The notes under the pieces: model-generated
Told to the model about the DNA's origin: nothing
The model's input: the letters and a program-made list of their open reading frames with translations, nothing else
Databases searched by the model: none
Origin: Chloroflexota bacterium
Lineage (GTDB): Bacteria; Chloroflexota; Dormibacteria; Dormibacterales; Dormibacteraceae
Reading direction: 5' to 3'
Assembly (NCBI GenBank): GCA_005880345.1
Contig: VBGE01000077.1
Coordinates: 1-6,278 of the forward strand
Length of the DNA stretch: 6,278 nucleotides
Shown here: in pieces, positions 5,615-6,278 of the stretch
Numbering within the stretch: the first letter of the stretch is position 1
Layout of the letters: every line of letters begins with the position of its first letter
Made by a program: the position numbers and the translations under genes

Positions 5615-6278
5615 GCCGCGAAGGCCCGTTCCACGAGGACTCGGACGAGGTGAAGCCGGAATTCCGGCGTCGCCTCCAGGTCACCGCTGGGCTCCAGGCC
5701 TGCGGTCGGGTTGGAGGGGTCCGCGAGCACCGGGGTCGGCGCCACGCCGAACAGGGCAAGGATCTCACCGGTGCGCACCACGCCGGCGAGCGCGAAATCG
5801 CCGTGGCGGCGCGACTCCTCGAAGATGGCGAACCTGTCGACGAGCTCCGGAAACCACGCCTCGACCAGCACCTCGTCCGGTGCGATCGCCGTCTCGAACA
5901 CGCCCTTGAACAGCTGCTCCGCGGCGATCAACCGCTCGCCGCGGACCGACCGAACCATCACGTGGCCGCCCAAGGCCAGCAGGACCGCGGGCAGCTCCGA
6001 GGCGGGGTCGGCGTGGGCGATGCTGCCGCACATCGTGCCGCGATTGCGGATCACGCGATGGGCGACCAGGCGCACCGCTTCGGTCAGCAGCGGGCAGATG
6101 CGCGCCGCCTTGCGCGAGTCCTCGACGTCCGCCTGCCGCACCAGAGCCTGCACCGCGATGCCGCCATCCCGTTCGTAGATCCGGTCCAAGTCCTCGACCC
6201 GGTTGATGTCAACCAGATGCTGGGGCCGCGCGAGGCGGAAGTTGAGCAGCGGGATGAGCGACTGGCCGCCGGCCAGCA
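5611..6278 (-). CDS. Molybdenum hydroxylase, FAD-binding medium subunit (CoxM family; N-terminus outside window)
   Basis: 221 codons are visible, entering from the window edge in frame at 6276. The subunit takes electrons from the Fe-S subunit and holds FAD (vanillyl-alcohol-oxidase-type fold). Seen: first flavin motif AGGQSLIPLLNFRLA (visible residues 2-16), second motif TMCGSIAHADPASELPA (81-97), and RRHGDFALAGV (156-166). The first motif lies near residue 32 in CoxM, so about 30 residues are missing here. An in-frame TTG at 6189 is not the start, because the first flavin motif lies upstream of it. The C-terminal domain looks short: only about 45 residues separate GDFALAG from the final EFRLHLVRVLVERAF helix, where relatives usually have about 70-80. 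The stop overlaps the GTG of the Fe-S subunit (GTGA). Function as electron-transfer subunit is secure; the shortening is judged from memory of the family. Confidence 0.94.
   Translation of the reverse strand, partial: LAGGQSLIPLLNFRLARPQHLVDINRVEDLDRIYERDGGIAVQALVRQADVEDSRKAARICPLLTEAVRLVAHRVIRNRGTMCGSIAHADPASELPAVLLALGGHVMVRSVRGERLIAAEQLFKGVFETAIAPDEVLVEAWFPELVDRFAIFEESRRHGDFALAGVVRTGEILALFGVAPTPVLADPSNPTAGLEPSGDLEATPEFRLHLVRVLVERAFAA

Noticed and set aside
5166..5768. In-frame upstream extension of the molybdopterin-subunit frame by about 200 codons.
   Set aside because: The extension is Arg/Pro-rich with no domain, overlaps the Fe-S and FAD subunit genes in another frame, and the GTG at 5165 gives the classic N-terminus with a coupled overlap.
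6187..6189. TTG as the start of the FAD subunit.
   Set aside because: The conserved flavin motif AGGQSLIPLLNFRLA lies upstream in the same frame, so the gene runs off the window edge.
2823..6278. Aerobic carbon monoxide dehydrogenase (coxMSL).
   Set aside because: Gene order and subunits match, but the large subunit lacks the Form I AYxCSFR loop, so CO oxidation is not supported.
1..6278. tRNA, rRNA, CRISPR array, insertion sequence or operon promoter.
   Set aside because: None was recognised by reading. The window is filled by protein genes and the only gap is 69 bases; both operons begin outside the window.

Overview
The window is very GC-rich, almost fully coding bacterial DNA with strong third-position G/C bias. 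Four of the five visible start codons are GTG, and every within-operon junction is a 4-base start/stop overlap. This suits a high-GC soil or sediment bacterium (Actinomycetota, Chloroflexota, Dormibacterota-like or a Gram-negative of similar composition). Nothing in the window fixes the phylum.

Layout: two operons converge on a 69-base intergenic gap (2754-2822). The plus-strand operon (1-2753) holds the 3' half of an MTA/SAH-type nucleosidase gene, an amidase-signature hydrolase, and a ring-opening amidohydrolase of the AtzD/TrzD/barbiturase family. The minus-strand operon (6278-2823) holds the three subunits of a molybdenum hydroxylase of the xanthine dehydrogenase/CO dehydrogenase family, in the order FAD subunit (incomplete, runs off the window), [2Fe-2S] subunit, molybdopterin subunit. 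The gap carries a perfect 22-base palindrome and a second, degenerate copy 42 bases away. The second copy supplies the stop codon of the molybdopterin-subunit gene.

How the genes may work together (inference): AtzD-family enzymes open cyclic imides (cyanuric acid, barbituric acid), and amidase-signature enzymes are known to cleave the opened product in the cyanurate route (AtzE). A molybdenum hydroxylase can make the cyclic imide: uracil/thymine dehydrogenase makes barbiturate in oxidative pyrimidine degradation. A nucleosidase could release a free base. The window therefore looks like a candidate oxidative N-heterocycle (pyrimidine-like) degradation locus: base release, ring hydroxylation, ring opening, linear amide cleavage. 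The convergent arrangement means the two halves are not one transcript, so the link is a hypothesis. The ring-opening enzyme also departs from what I recall of characterised members (TE to CP in the first SGG motif, loss of the AKAE-type glutamate, two extra residues in the last SGG...HQGP loop), so its substrate may be new. The molybdopterin subunit has PYRGAGR in the active-site loop, not the Form I CO dehydrogenase motif, so it should not be called a CO dehydrogenase.

No tRNA, rRNA, CRISPR array, insertion sequence or operon promoter was seen; both operon starts lie outside the window.
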